From: Phycisphaeraceae bacterium
GTDB lineage: Bacteria > Planctomycetota > Phycisphaerae > Phycisphaerales > Phycisphaeraceae
Length of the DNA stretch: 7,275 nt
Direction: 5' to 3'
Assembly (NCBI GenBank): GCA_020851395.1
Contig: JADZCW010000296.1
Coordinates: forward strand, 1-7,275
Made by a program: the position numbers and the translations under genes. Below are positions 1 to 5,927 of the stretch, in pieces. How positions within the stretch are numbered: the first letter of the stretch is position 1; each line of letters begins with the position of its first letter. The notes under the pieces were generated by a model. It did not search any database, had not been told where the DNA came from, and worked only from the letters and a program-made list of their open reading frames with translations.

Positions 1-20
1 GGAGGTAACAGAGTTACGTT

Positions 21-881
21 ATGACACCAAAACGTAGCTCCACCCCCGCCCCCGGAAGCATCTTCGCCCCTGCCCCCGGAAGTGTTCCCGCCTCCGGAAG
101 CATCACATCCATCGAACATCGCGTGAGCAGACCCTCCAGGCCGCCCGCCGTATCCGGGGGCAAACGACGTGCCCGCCGCCTGCCGCCGCAGGTGCTCGAG
201 CCCGAGGAGGTCCTGCTGCTCATGCAGGCTTGTAACCCCGCGACCTTCACGGGCGTGCGGCACCGCGCCCTGATCGCCGTCCTCTACCGCACGGGCCTGC
301 GGATCCACGAGGCCCTGACGCTCCTACCCCGCTGCGTGGATGAACGCCGCGGTCTGCTGCGTGTCGACTACGGCAAAGGTGGCCGATCCCGCGTGGTGGG
401 CATGGACCCCGGAGCCTGGGCAGAACTGCGGCGCTGGCAGGATCTTCGAGCCCAACGTGGCCTGGGTGTACAGTCCCCCCTGTTCTGCACCCAACATGGC
501 CACCCCATCAGTGACGCTTACATCCGCCGCCTGCTGCCGCGTCTTGCCCTCCAAGCCGGCATCCCCCGCCGCGTGCACGCCCACGCCCTGCGTCACACGC
601 ACGCCGCTGAGCTGCGCTTCGAGGGCCTCGACATCGGCCTGATCGCCAAGCAGCTCGGCCACGCCAGCATCGCCACCACCGCCCGCTACCTCGACCACAT
701 CGCTCCGCTGTCGGTGGTGGAGGCGATGCGCAGGCGGCAGTGGGATTGCAGCATTGATTTAGGCCTCATCGAACGTGGCCAGCGCAACGTCCGGCTCGAG
801 ACCGTCGAACGGTTGGCCAAGGCTCTGCGCGTTCAGCCGGCGGAGTTGATGCCCACAGTCCGCATAGCAGGCAGAGCATAG
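21..881 (+). CDS. Tyrosine recombinase/integrase with an XRE-like C-terminal tail
   Basis: Site-specific DNA recombinase that would cut and rejoin DNA through a tyrosine-phosphate intermediate. All catalytic residues of the family are visible: R94 in TGLRIHEAL, K119 in GKGGRSR, H188 and R191 in HALRHTHA, H214 in QLGHAS, and the nucleophile Y223 in ARYLDHI. The catalytic domain spans about residues 55-241. The usual N-terminal SAM-like core-binding domain is absent; residues 1-48 are a Pro/Ser/Ala-rich leader instead. The normal family end is expected near MRRRQW (236-241). The remaining 45 residues resemble the second half of an XRE/HTH_3 repressor (GLIERGQRNVRLETVERLAKAL). The start is uncertain: an in-frame TAA at 6-8 limits it, ATG 21 is the first start, and GGAGG at 1-5 lies 15 nt away, which is too far to be convincing. 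An in-frame GTG at 123 has no clear ribosome site. Recombinase identity is firm; whether it is active is unknown. Confidence 0.88.
   Translation: MTPKRSSTPAPGSIFAPAPGSVPASGSITSIEHRVSRPSRPPAVSGGKRRARRLPPQVLEPEEVLLLMQACNPATFTGVRHRALIAVLYRTGLRIHEALTLLPRCVDERRGLLRVDYGKGGRSRVVGMDPGAWAELRRWQDLRAQRGLGVQSPLFCTQHGHPISDAYIRRLLPRLALQAGIPRRVHAHALRHTHAAELRFEGLDIGLIAKQLGHASIATTARYLDHIAPLSVVEAMRRRQWDCSIDLGLIERGQRNVRLETVERLAKALRVQPAELMPTVRIAGRA
42..105 (+). repeat. Short imperfect tandem repeats encoding a Pro-Gly-Ser leader
   Basis: Three copies of a CCGGAAG-centred unit occur, with cccggaag at 51-58 and 75-82 and tccggaag at 93-100. The spacings are 24 and 18 bp, both multiples of six. They encode a PAPGS / PAPGS / PASGS pattern at the N-terminus of the recombinase. 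Because spacing keeps the frame, it can be coding, but no domain is recognised. It may also be former intergenic repeat DNA read through from an early ATG. Confidence 0.5.
744..881 (+). pseudogene. XRE-family repressor fragment fused in frame to the integrase
   Basis: Residues 242-286 of the recombinase frame read as the C-terminal half of an HTH_3 (Cro/C1, XRE) domain. The string begins inside the recognition-helix region (LGLIERGQRN) and runs through the conserved helices (LETVERLAKALRVQPAEL). The first two helices are missing, so this piece cannot form a complete helix-turn-helix. I infer a deletion that joined the recombinase end (near codon 241, TGG at 741) to the interior of an adjacent repressor gene. 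Controllers of this kind are common in mobile elements and RM loci. Whether the tail is tolerated junk or a functional extension cannot be told here. Confidence 0.6.
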
Positions 882-1083
882 CGACCCACAAGCCGTCAAT
901 CGGCTGATCGCTGACAGCCCCTTGTCATGCTCTTCCATAAGCTCGGCCATTTCAGAGGCTTGGGAAATCGCATACCGTGTGCCCATCAATTGACAGCCCG
1001 CTCCAACAACTGTGAAATGTGGGCTGCTTCTTTGCCGTCAGCATGAACCGGCGACTGCGGCTGTGGCGGCACAAGGAGAGCAG
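882..1083 (+). other. Intergenic stretch, no recognisable gene
   Basis: About 200 bases separate the recombinase stop from the decayed regulator start. Every frame I read is interrupted and gives no family resemblance. It holds a 5-bp perfect hairpin (agccg/cggct, 891-905) without a T-run, so I do not call a terminator. It also holds a promoter-like pair at 990-1018, and CAGCCC (994-999) facing GGGCTG (1021-1026) around the proposed -10. It may contain remains of the deleted DNA next to the integrase. Confidence 0.5.
990..1018 (+). promoter_or_regulatory. Candidate sigma-70 promoter for the RM operon
   Basis: A perfect -35 hexamer TTGACA (990-995) is followed after exactly 17 bases by TGAAAT (1013-1018), which matches 4 of 6 positions of TATAAT. 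Transcription would start near 1025, about 60 bases before the decayed regulator and 250 before hsdR. A 6-bp inverted repeat (994-999 with 1021-1026) spans the -10 and could be an operator. Spacing and -35 are excellent but the -10 is mediocre, and promoter consensus in this unknown host is an assumption. Confidence 0.38.
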
Positions 1084-1289
1084 ATGGATCAGCTCAATGG
1101 CGTTTTTATCGTTGATGAGCTCTCGGTTATCTGAAGGTCGCCAAGTTGACGCTCTACAAGCTGGCTCAGGAGCATAGACTGCCCGGCGAGAAGGTCGACC
1201 GGTCCTAACGGGTCCACAAGGAAGCTGTTGACGCTTGGCTTAAGCCTCGCACGAAGAAGCGATTAGGGATGCCAGATGCCCTTCAATGA
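1084..1289 (+). pseudogene. Decayed excisionase-like (HTH_17/MerR-type) DNA-binding gene
   Basis: ATG 1084 has a well-placed Shine-Dalgarno sequence (AAGGAG 1073-1078, 5-nt gap). Frame one reads about 16 codons (…FIVDELSVI) and hits TGA at 1132-1134. Moving to the frame that holds TAT at 1128 restores the family pattern: YLKVAKLTLYKLAQEHRLPGEKV-DRS, then a stop TAA at 1206-1208, then RVHKEAVDAWLKPRTKKRLG, ending at TGA 1287-1289. Intact members of this small helix-turn-helix family read roughly DELSAYLKVAKxTLYK…LPGxKVGRSWRFxKEAVDAWL. So one base has been lost near 1121-1127 and the conserved Trp codon has become TAA. Two independent lesions make it a pseudogene. Intact, it would have been about 68 residues and would have overlapped the hsdR start by 14 nt, which suggests it was once a translationally coupled regulator or element-borne excisionase. 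Confidence 0.8.
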
Positions 1290-3660
1290 GGCCGATACGA
1301 GAGCAAAACTCATCGATCCAGCCATTCACAAACGTGGCTGGACGGAGGACCTAATTCGGCGCGAAGAGACAGCGGGCACGGTCGAGATCATCAATGGCAA
1401 AGCCCGGCGGCGCTCGCGAGGTAAGATCGACTACGTCCTCCGGGTCAAGGTCAACGTCGACACGCAGCCAGTCGCGATGGCGCTCATCGAGGCCAAGAAG
1501 GAAAGCCTCCCGGCTGGCCACGGCCTCGACCAGGCCAAGGGCTACTCCGAGTGCAAGCGGCTGAACGTCCGCTTCGTCTTCTCGTCTAACGGCCATCAGT
1601 TCGTCGAGTTCGATTGTTTCACTGGCCTGACCTCTGCACCGCAGCCCATCGCCGAGTTTCCTGCCCCGGCAGATCTTCGCGCCCGTTACGAGCGGGGCAT
1701 GGGCTTTACACTCGAATCACCAGCGGCCAGGCCGTTGCTCCAGCCGTACCCCGGCGGCGAAAGTGCTCGTCGCTACTACCAGGACGCAGCAATCCGCGCT
1801 GTCATGGAAAAGGTCGCCCGTGACCAGATCGCCAATAACCCCAAACGGGCGCTGCTCTCTCTGGCCACAGGCTCGGGCAAAACCTTCATCGCCGTTAACC
1901 TGCTCAAGCGAATCTCGGACGCTGGGCAGCTCACCCGCGCTCTGTTCGTCTGCGACCGCGATGAACTCCGCGCCCAGGCGCTCAGGGCATTCCAGAACGT
2001 CTTCGGTTCCGACGCAACTGAAGTCTTCCGCAAGCCCGACGGCACGAACAACGCTAAGAATGCTCGCATCCACATCGCCACGTATCAGACCCTGGACGTG
2101 GAGAACGACAACGGTGACGCCAACTTCCTGACCACCTTCTACCCCGAGGACTACTTCACCCACATCGTCATCGACGAGTGCCATCGCTCGGCCTGGGGCA
2201 AATGGTCGCAGGTGCTCACGCGCAACAAGAGCGCCGTGCAGATCGGCCTCACCGCCACGCCGCGACAGCTCGAATGCAAGGAAGAGACGGCCGAGGCCAA
2301 GCAGGACGCCGAGATCACCTCGAACAACATCGCTTACTTTGGAGAGCCTGCCTACGAGTACGAGATCGCCCAGGCCATCGAGGACGGTTATCTCGCCGCC
2401 TGCGAAATTCAGAAAGGCCGCGTCAACCTCGACGATACCGGCATCTCGAAGGCCCAGATCATCGCCCGGCACCCGGTCGACGCCATCACCGGCCAGCCGC
2501 TCACGCCCGCGCAGATCGACGACCTCTACGAGCGTTACCAGTTCGAGGATCGCATCCTTCTGCCCGACCGTGTCTTGGCCATGTGTCGGGATCTGTTCAG
2601 CTACCTCCTCGAGACCGGTGGCCCCGAGCAGAAGACCATCATCTTCTGCGCCCGCGACCGCCATGCCGACGATGTGTCGGTGTGCCTGAACAACCTCTAC
2701 GCCAAGTGGTGCGCCGACAACGGCAAGCAGCGACTCGACTACTACGCCTTCAAATGCACCGCCGCCAGCAGCGGCAACGACCAGCTGCCCGACCTTCGCG
2801 CCTCCTCACGCAGCCACTTCATTGCCACCACGGTCGATCTGCTGACCACCGGCGTGGACGTGCCCTGCGTGCGGAATATCGTCTTCTTCAAATATCTCAA
2901 ATCGCCGATCAGCTTCTACCAGATGGTCGGCCGGGGCACCCGCATCGACGCGCCAACGGGCAAGTTGATGTTCCGCGTCTACGACTACACCGACGCCACG
3001 CGCCTCTTCGGCGAGGGCTTTATCACCAAGCCTCCTCGCACCGGCGGTGAGGGTTCCGGTCCCGGCCCGACCCCGCCGCCATCTCCACCCGAGCCGGCGA
3101 TCAGCGTCGAAGGCTTCGATGTTCACATCACCGACGCTGGGCGCTTCATCGTCGCCGATGTGGACGGCAAGGCCATGCCGGTCCCCCTGGACGAATATAA
3201 GGCTCGATTGGCCGCTCGCCTCGTCCAGGAGGTTCACACGCTCGACGACTTCCGGGGGCGGTGGATCGATCCGCCTTCACGGCAGGAGCTCATCGACGCA
3301 TTGGTGACCTCCGGCTATTCCCCCACGGTCGTGCGGATGGTGGACGACAAGCAGGACTATGACCTTTACGATGTGCTGGCCGAACTCGGCTGGGGCATGA
3401 ACCCGCGCACGCGCCACGACCGCACGATGGCCTTCACCTACAAGCACGAAGACTGGATCAATGCGCTGCCTGTCCGGACCGCCGCCACGATCCGCGCCAT
3501 CGCCAGCCAGTTTGATCGCGGCGGCACCGAGGGTCTGGAGAACCCGCAGATATTCCAGACGCCTGAGGTTAAGGCTGCCGGTGGTCTCGCCGCTCTCCAA
3601 ACGGCTGGGAAACCCTCTGACCTCTTGCGTGAGACGAAGACAAGGATGTTTGCGGCTTAA
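1276..3660 (+). CDS. hsdR: Type I restriction enzyme subunit R (HsdR, EcoEI-like)
   Basis: Motor and nuclease subunit of a type I restriction enzyme. It joins the HsdM/HsdS methylase, translocates DNA using ATP and cuts far from the recognition site. The N-terminal nuclease domain shows the PD-(D/E)xK pattern with D52 (KIDYVLRV) and E72-x-K74 (LIEAK). The SF2 helicase core follows: Walker A ATGSGKT (197-203), DECH box 300-303, TAT 326-328, motif IV IIFC (455-458), motif V TTGVDVP (524-530) and motif VI QMVGRGTR (549-556). A Gly/Pro-rich linker (589-607) leads into the C-terminal domain typical of EcoEI-type HsdR (about 610-760), so all domains are present in 794 residues. ATG 1276 fits the usual MPFNEADTRAKLIDP start, with AGGG 7 nt upstream. 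The last 37 residues have a near copy as a separate mini-ORF at 4546-4659. Their codons are less GC-ending (15 of 25) than the 25 codons just before (22 of 25). Confidence 0.96.
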   Translation: MPFNEADTRAKLIDPAIHKRGWTEDLIRREETAGTVEIINGKARRRSRGKIDYVLRVKVNVDTQPVAMALIEAKKESLPAGHGLDQAKGYSECKRLNVRFVFSSNGHQFVEFDCFTGLTSAPQPIAEFPAPADLRARYERGMGFTLESPAARPLLQPYPGGESARRYYQDAAIRAVMEKVARDQIANNPKRALLSLATGSGKTFIAVNLLKRISDAGQLTRALFVCDRDELRAQALRAFQNVFGSDATEVFRKPDGTNNAKNARIHIATYQTLDVENDNGDANFLTTFYPEDYFTHIVIDECHRSAWGKWSQVLTRNKSAVQIGLTATPRQLECKEETAEAKQDAEITSNNIAYFGEPAYEYEIAQAIEDGYLAACEIQKGRVNLDDTGISKAQIIARHPVDAITGQPLTPAQIDDLYERYQFEDRILLPDRVLAMCRDLFSYLLETGGPEQKTIIFCARDRHADDVSVCLNNLYAKWCADNGKQRLDYYAFKCTAASSGNDQLPDLRASSRSHFIATTVDLLTTGVDVPCVRNIVFFKYLKSPISFYQMVGRGTRIDAPTGKLMFRVYDYTDATRLFGEGFITKPPRTGGEGSGPGPTPPPSPPEPAISVEGFDVHITDAGRFIVADVDGKAMPVPLDEYKARLAARLVQEVHTLDDFRGRWIDPPSRQELIDALVTSGYSPTVVRMVDDKQDYDLYDVLAELGWGMNPRTRHDRTMAFTYKHEDWINALPVRTAATIRAIASQFDRGGTEGLENPQIFQTPEVKAAGGLAALQTAGKPSDLLRETKTRMFAA
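3547..3660 (+). repeat. Direct repeat copy 1: hsdR C-terminal tail
   Basis: This 114-bp segment (codons 758-794 of hsdR plus the stop) aligns without gaps to 4546-4659, exactly 999 bp downstream. By hand count 86 of 114 bases and 32 of 37 residues agree. The longest identical run is 20 bases, at 3637-3656 and 4636-4655. Most codon differences are synonymous, so the repeat is kept as protein sequence. GC3 here is about 60 % (25 codons counted), lower than in the hsdR body. Confidence 0.92.
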
Positions 3661-3668
3661 GGCAGCCC

Positions 3669-3673
3669 AGGAG
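3669..3673 (+). promoter_or_regulatory. Ribosome binding site for dinD
   Basis: AGGAG ends 7 bases before ATG 3681 and decides that start. It sits in the 20-base gap after the hsdR stop, so dinD is translated independently but probably from the same transcript. Confidence 0.7.
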
Positions 3674-3680
3674 TTCACTC

Positions 3681-4541
3681 ATGGACAAGGAAATTGTTGT
3701 CCGCCTTCATTCCAGCTTCGAGGACATGGTCCAGAAGTTCCCCGACAGTGACACCGAATTCTGGTGCGCCCGCGATCTACAGATGCTCTTGGGCTATGCC
3801 CGCTGGGAGAACTTTGCAAAGGTCGTCGACAAGGCTATAACCTCTTGTCAAACAGCAGGTTTTGATCCGCAAGACCATTTTCTTGGGGTCACGAAAATGG
3901 TCGATCTTGGTTCGGGCGCCAAACGAGAGATTGAGGACATCGCCCTCACCCGTTACGCCTGTTACCTGATCGCCCAGAACGGCGACCCGGCCAAAGACCA
4001 GATCGCCTTCGCTCAGACCTACTTCGCCGTCCAGACCCGCAAGCAGGAGGTCATCGAAAAACGTCTCGCCGAAGCCGAGCGCGTCAGCGCTCGCAAAAAG
4101 CTGACCCGCTCGGAGAAAGAGCTTTCCGGCATCATCTTCGACCGTCTGCGCGACAGTGAAAGCTTCGGTCGTATCCGCAGCAAGGGCGACAAGGCGCTGT
4201 TCGGCGGACGAACGACGCAAGACATGAAGGATAAGCTCGGCGTGCCAAGGGGGCGAGCGCTGGCTGACTTCCTCCCCACCATCACCATTAAGGCCAAAGA
4301 CTTTGCCAACGAAATCACCAACTTCAACATTAAGCAGCACGAGCTGCGCTCGGAACCTGGCGTAACCAGCGAACACGTCAAGAATAACCAGGAGGTCCGC
4401 AAGCTCTTGGTCGACCGGGGCATCGTTCCGGAGAAGCTCCCTCCTGCCGAAGACGTAAAAAAAGTCGAACGCCGGTTGCAGTCCGAACAGAAGAAGTTGC
4501 CCCGGCAGGTGGACAAACTAGAAGGTCCACAAGATGGCTGA
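3681..4541 (+). CDS. dinD: DinD-like DNA-damage-inducible protein
   Basis: Homologue of DNA damage-inducible protein D. In E. coli dinD is SOS-induced and the protein is reported to interact with RecA and inhibit its activity on DNA; the role of relatives in RM loci is not settled. At 286 residues it is close to the E. coli protein (about 274). The recognisable core includes FWCARDLQMLLGYARWENF (27-45, Bro-N-like), DHF (65-67), MVDLGSGAKREIEDIALTRY (73-92) and YLIAQNGDPAKDQIAFAQTY (95-114), then VQTRKQE and a charged, probably coiled C-terminal half ending in a family-like REL-type segment (RKLLVDRGIVPEKLP). It lies between hsdR (20-nt gap) and hsdS, with its stop overlapped by the mini-ORF start. 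I see no LexA-type CTG-N10-CAG site upstream. GC3 of the first 73 codons after Met is about 63 %, lower than in hsdR, which suggests it arrived separately. Confidence 0.93.
   Translation: MDKEIVVRLHSSFEDMVQKFPDSDTEFWCARDLQMLLGYARWENFAKVVDKAITSCQTAGFDPQDHFLGVTKMVDLGSGAKREIEDIALTRYACYLIAQNGDPAKDQIAFAQTYFAVQTRKQEVIEKRLAEAERVSARKKLTRSEKELSGIIFDRLRDSESFGRIRSKGDKALFGGRTTQDMKDKLGVPRGRALADFLPTITIKAKDFANEITNFNIKQHELRSEPGVTSEHVKNNQEVRKLLVDRGIVPEKLPPAEDVKKVERRLQSEQKKLPRQVDKLEGPQDG
4521..4525 (+). promoter_or_regulatory. Ribosome binding site for the HsdR-tail mini-ORF
   Basis: GAAGG ends 8 bases before ATG 4534, inside the last codons of dinD. It supports real initiation at the mini-ORF. An in-frame TAG at 4519-4521 excludes any longer start. 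Confidence 0.55.
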
Positions 4542-4659
4542 ACTGCAGTTTCTCCAGACGCCTCTGGTCAAGGCCGCAGGTGGCTTGGCGGTGCTCCAGG
4601 CAGCGGGCAAGCCGTCGGACCTGCTCCGTGAGACCAAGACAAGGATGTTTGCGGCATGA
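4534..4659 (+). CDS. 41-residue stand-alone copy of the HsdR C-terminal tail
   Basis: A small ORF whose residues 5-41 match the last 37 residues of HsdR at 32 positions (QTPxVKAAGGLAxLQ, AGKPSDLLRETKTRMFAA). Initiation is supported by GAAGG with an 8-nt gap. ATG 4534 overlaps the dinD stop (4539-4541), and its own TGA (4657-4659) overlaps the hsdS ATG (4656), an ATGA arrangement typical of translational coupling. Differences from the hsdR copy are mostly synonymous, and GC3 is 21 of 25 codons counted, like the hsdR body. No frame decay is seen. It could be the displaced original end of hsdR, kept because it couples translation to hsdS. It could also be a functional peptide that competes with or supports HsdR docking. 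No known stand-alone family is recognised, and expression is unproven. Confidence 0.62.
   Translation: MAELQFLQTPLVKAAGGLAVLQAAGKPSDLLRETKTRMFAA
4546..4659 (+). repeat. Direct repeat copy 2: displaced HsdR tail
   Basis: Partner of the 3547-3660 segment at an offset of 999 bp, without gaps. The 20-base identical core is at 4636-4655, just before the stop codons, which differ (TAA in copy 1, TGA in copy 2). The pair flanks dinD and resembles the gene-end duplication left when an element integrates into a 3' end and restores it. Confidence 0.9.
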
Positions 4660-5924
4660 CGACGTTGGAGACACTAAGACAGAGCCTGCACGAACACCCG
4701 CTTCCGGCTGGATGGCGCATGGTTCGTCTTGGCGAGCAAATCGCCGAGGTCCAGGCGGGCTTCGCCTCTGGGGTGCGCGACTCCGACGGCGTGATACAGC
4801 TGCGGATGAACAACGTCGATACGCGAGGCAACCTCGTGTGGGACGAGGTGCTTCGGGTTCCGGCCAACGCTGCGACCATCGACCATTACCGCTTGATTCC
4901 CGGCGACGTGATGTTCAACAACACGAACAGCACCGAGCTTGTCGGCAAGAGCGCGTTATTTGAGGGCTACGACGAGCCGGTTGTTTTCAGCAATCACTTC
5001 ACCCGCATTCGGCCAAAGCCCGGCGTCCTGCTTCCCGAGTTCCTGGCGGCTTGGCTGAATCAGCAGTGGATCAGGGGAGTTTTCGCCAACATCTGCAACC
5101 GCTGGGTAGGGCAGAGCGCCGTCAAAGGCGATAGGCTCCTGAAGATGGAGTTCCCCCTCCCGCCGGTGCCGGAACAGAAACGGATTACAGCGATCTTGCG
5201 TGAACAGATGGCGACCGTGGAGAAGGCGCGCGCGGCGGCCCAGGCACGACTTGAGGCATCGATGGCACTTCGCGGATCAATGCTGCGAAGCATGTTCGCG
5301 GGAGAACGCGCCGCTAAATGGCAACGAGTGCCGATTGCAAACATAGCCGACATTGTCAGTGGCATTCAGAAGTCACCGAATCGTCGGCCGGTACACTTCC
5401 ATCGGCCATTTCTCACTGTGCGCAATGTCCAACGAGGGTCTCTCGATCTGGCCGTGGTAGAGCGTTTTGAGGTAACACCAGTCGAACTTGATCGCTTGCG
5501 GCTGTGTCTTGGCGACATCTTGATCGTGGAAGGCAATGGCAGCGTCGATCAGATCGGCCGCAATGCCATCTTTGACGTAGATGGCGATGAGTGGATTCAC
5601 CAGAATCACATCATTCGCGTCCGACTAAATCCATCTACGACCTCATATCGCTTCATCAGCCACTTCCTCAACAGCCAGCCGGGCAAGGCCCAGATGGTTG
5701 AGAAAGCTCAAACGACCAGCGGGCTCTATACCTTGAGTTCGGGAAAGGTAGGCGCACTGGAGGTGCCTCATCCACCGATCGCTAAGCAACGCGAAGTGGT
5801 TGAGGTAATTGACAAACGACTCGATGCTTTCAACACCATTACTTCGGCCACGGCAGACGAGATGGCGGCGATTGACGCGTTGCCTGCTGCGATCCTGCGA
5901 CGAGCATTTGCGGGAGATCTTTAG
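4656..5924 (+). CDS. hsdS: Type I RM specificity subunit (HsdS)
   Basis: Recognises the split DNA target and holds two HsdM subunits. The 422 residues show the standard plan: target-recognition domain 1 (about 15-165); central conserved helix region opened by PLPPVPEQKRI (167-177) and running to SMFAGE (212-217); target-recognition domain 2 (about 218-370); and a second conserved helix opened by PHPPIAKQREVV (371-382) and ending FAGDL. The two PPxxxQ-plus-helix segments are the internal half-repeats of the family. Both halves are intact, so a bipartite target is expected. The start overlaps the mini-ORF stop (ATGA), so translation is likely coupled. GC3 drops from 60 of 73 codons in domain 1 to 43 of 79 in domain 2 (codons from 5316), which suggests that the second recognition domain was exchanged. 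The target sequence cannot be read from this. Confidence 0.95.
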   Translation: MTTLETLRQSLHEHPLPAGWRMVRLGEQIAEVQAGFASGVRDSDGVIQLRMNNVDTRGNLVWDEVLRVPANAATIDHYRLIPGDVMFNNTNSTELVGKSALFEGYDEPVVFSNHFTRIRPKPGVLLPEFLAAWLNQQWIRGVFANICNRWVGQSAVKGDRLLKMEFPLPPVPEQKRITAILREQMATVEKARAAAQARLEASMALRGSMLRSMFAGERAAKWQRVPIANIADIVSGIQKSPNRRPVHFHRPFLTVRNVQRGSLDLAVVERFEVTPVELDRLRLCLGDILIVEGNGSVDQIGRNAIFDVDGDEWIHQNHIIRVRLNPSTTSYRFISHFLNSQPGKAQMVEKAQTTSGLYTLSSGKVGALEVPHPPIAKQREVVEVIDKRLDAFNTITSATADEMAAIDALPAAILRRAFAGDL

Positions 5925-5927
5925 CAC

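Noticed and set aside
891..905. Perfect 5-bp hairpin after the integrase as a terminator
   Set aside because: The stem is short and no T-run follows.
759..989. Minus-strand ORF partly in the intergenic stretch after the integrase
   Set aside because: About half of it is antisense to the XRE-like tail; the rest has no recognisable motif and no clear ribosome site.
1717..2664. Long minus-strand ORF (315 codons) opposite hsdR
   Set aside because: It is antisense to the helicase core, Val/Leu/Gly/Ala-rich with no domain pattern, as expected opposite a high-GC3 gene.
2178..3050. Plus-strand ORF of 290 codons in another frame of hsdR
   Set aside because: Arg/Pro/His-rich shadow of the helicase frame, with no family resemblance.
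3600..3680. LexA (SOS) box before dinD
   Set aside because: No CTG-N10-CAG-type site is visible; dinD appears to be transcribed with hsdR.
4457..4463. Run of seven A in dinD as a slippage site that could fuse DinD to the HsdR-like tail
   Set aside because: The tail frame has a TAG at 4519-4521 just upstream of ATG 4534, so a +1 shift cannot reach it; a -1 shift leads to an early stop in another frame.
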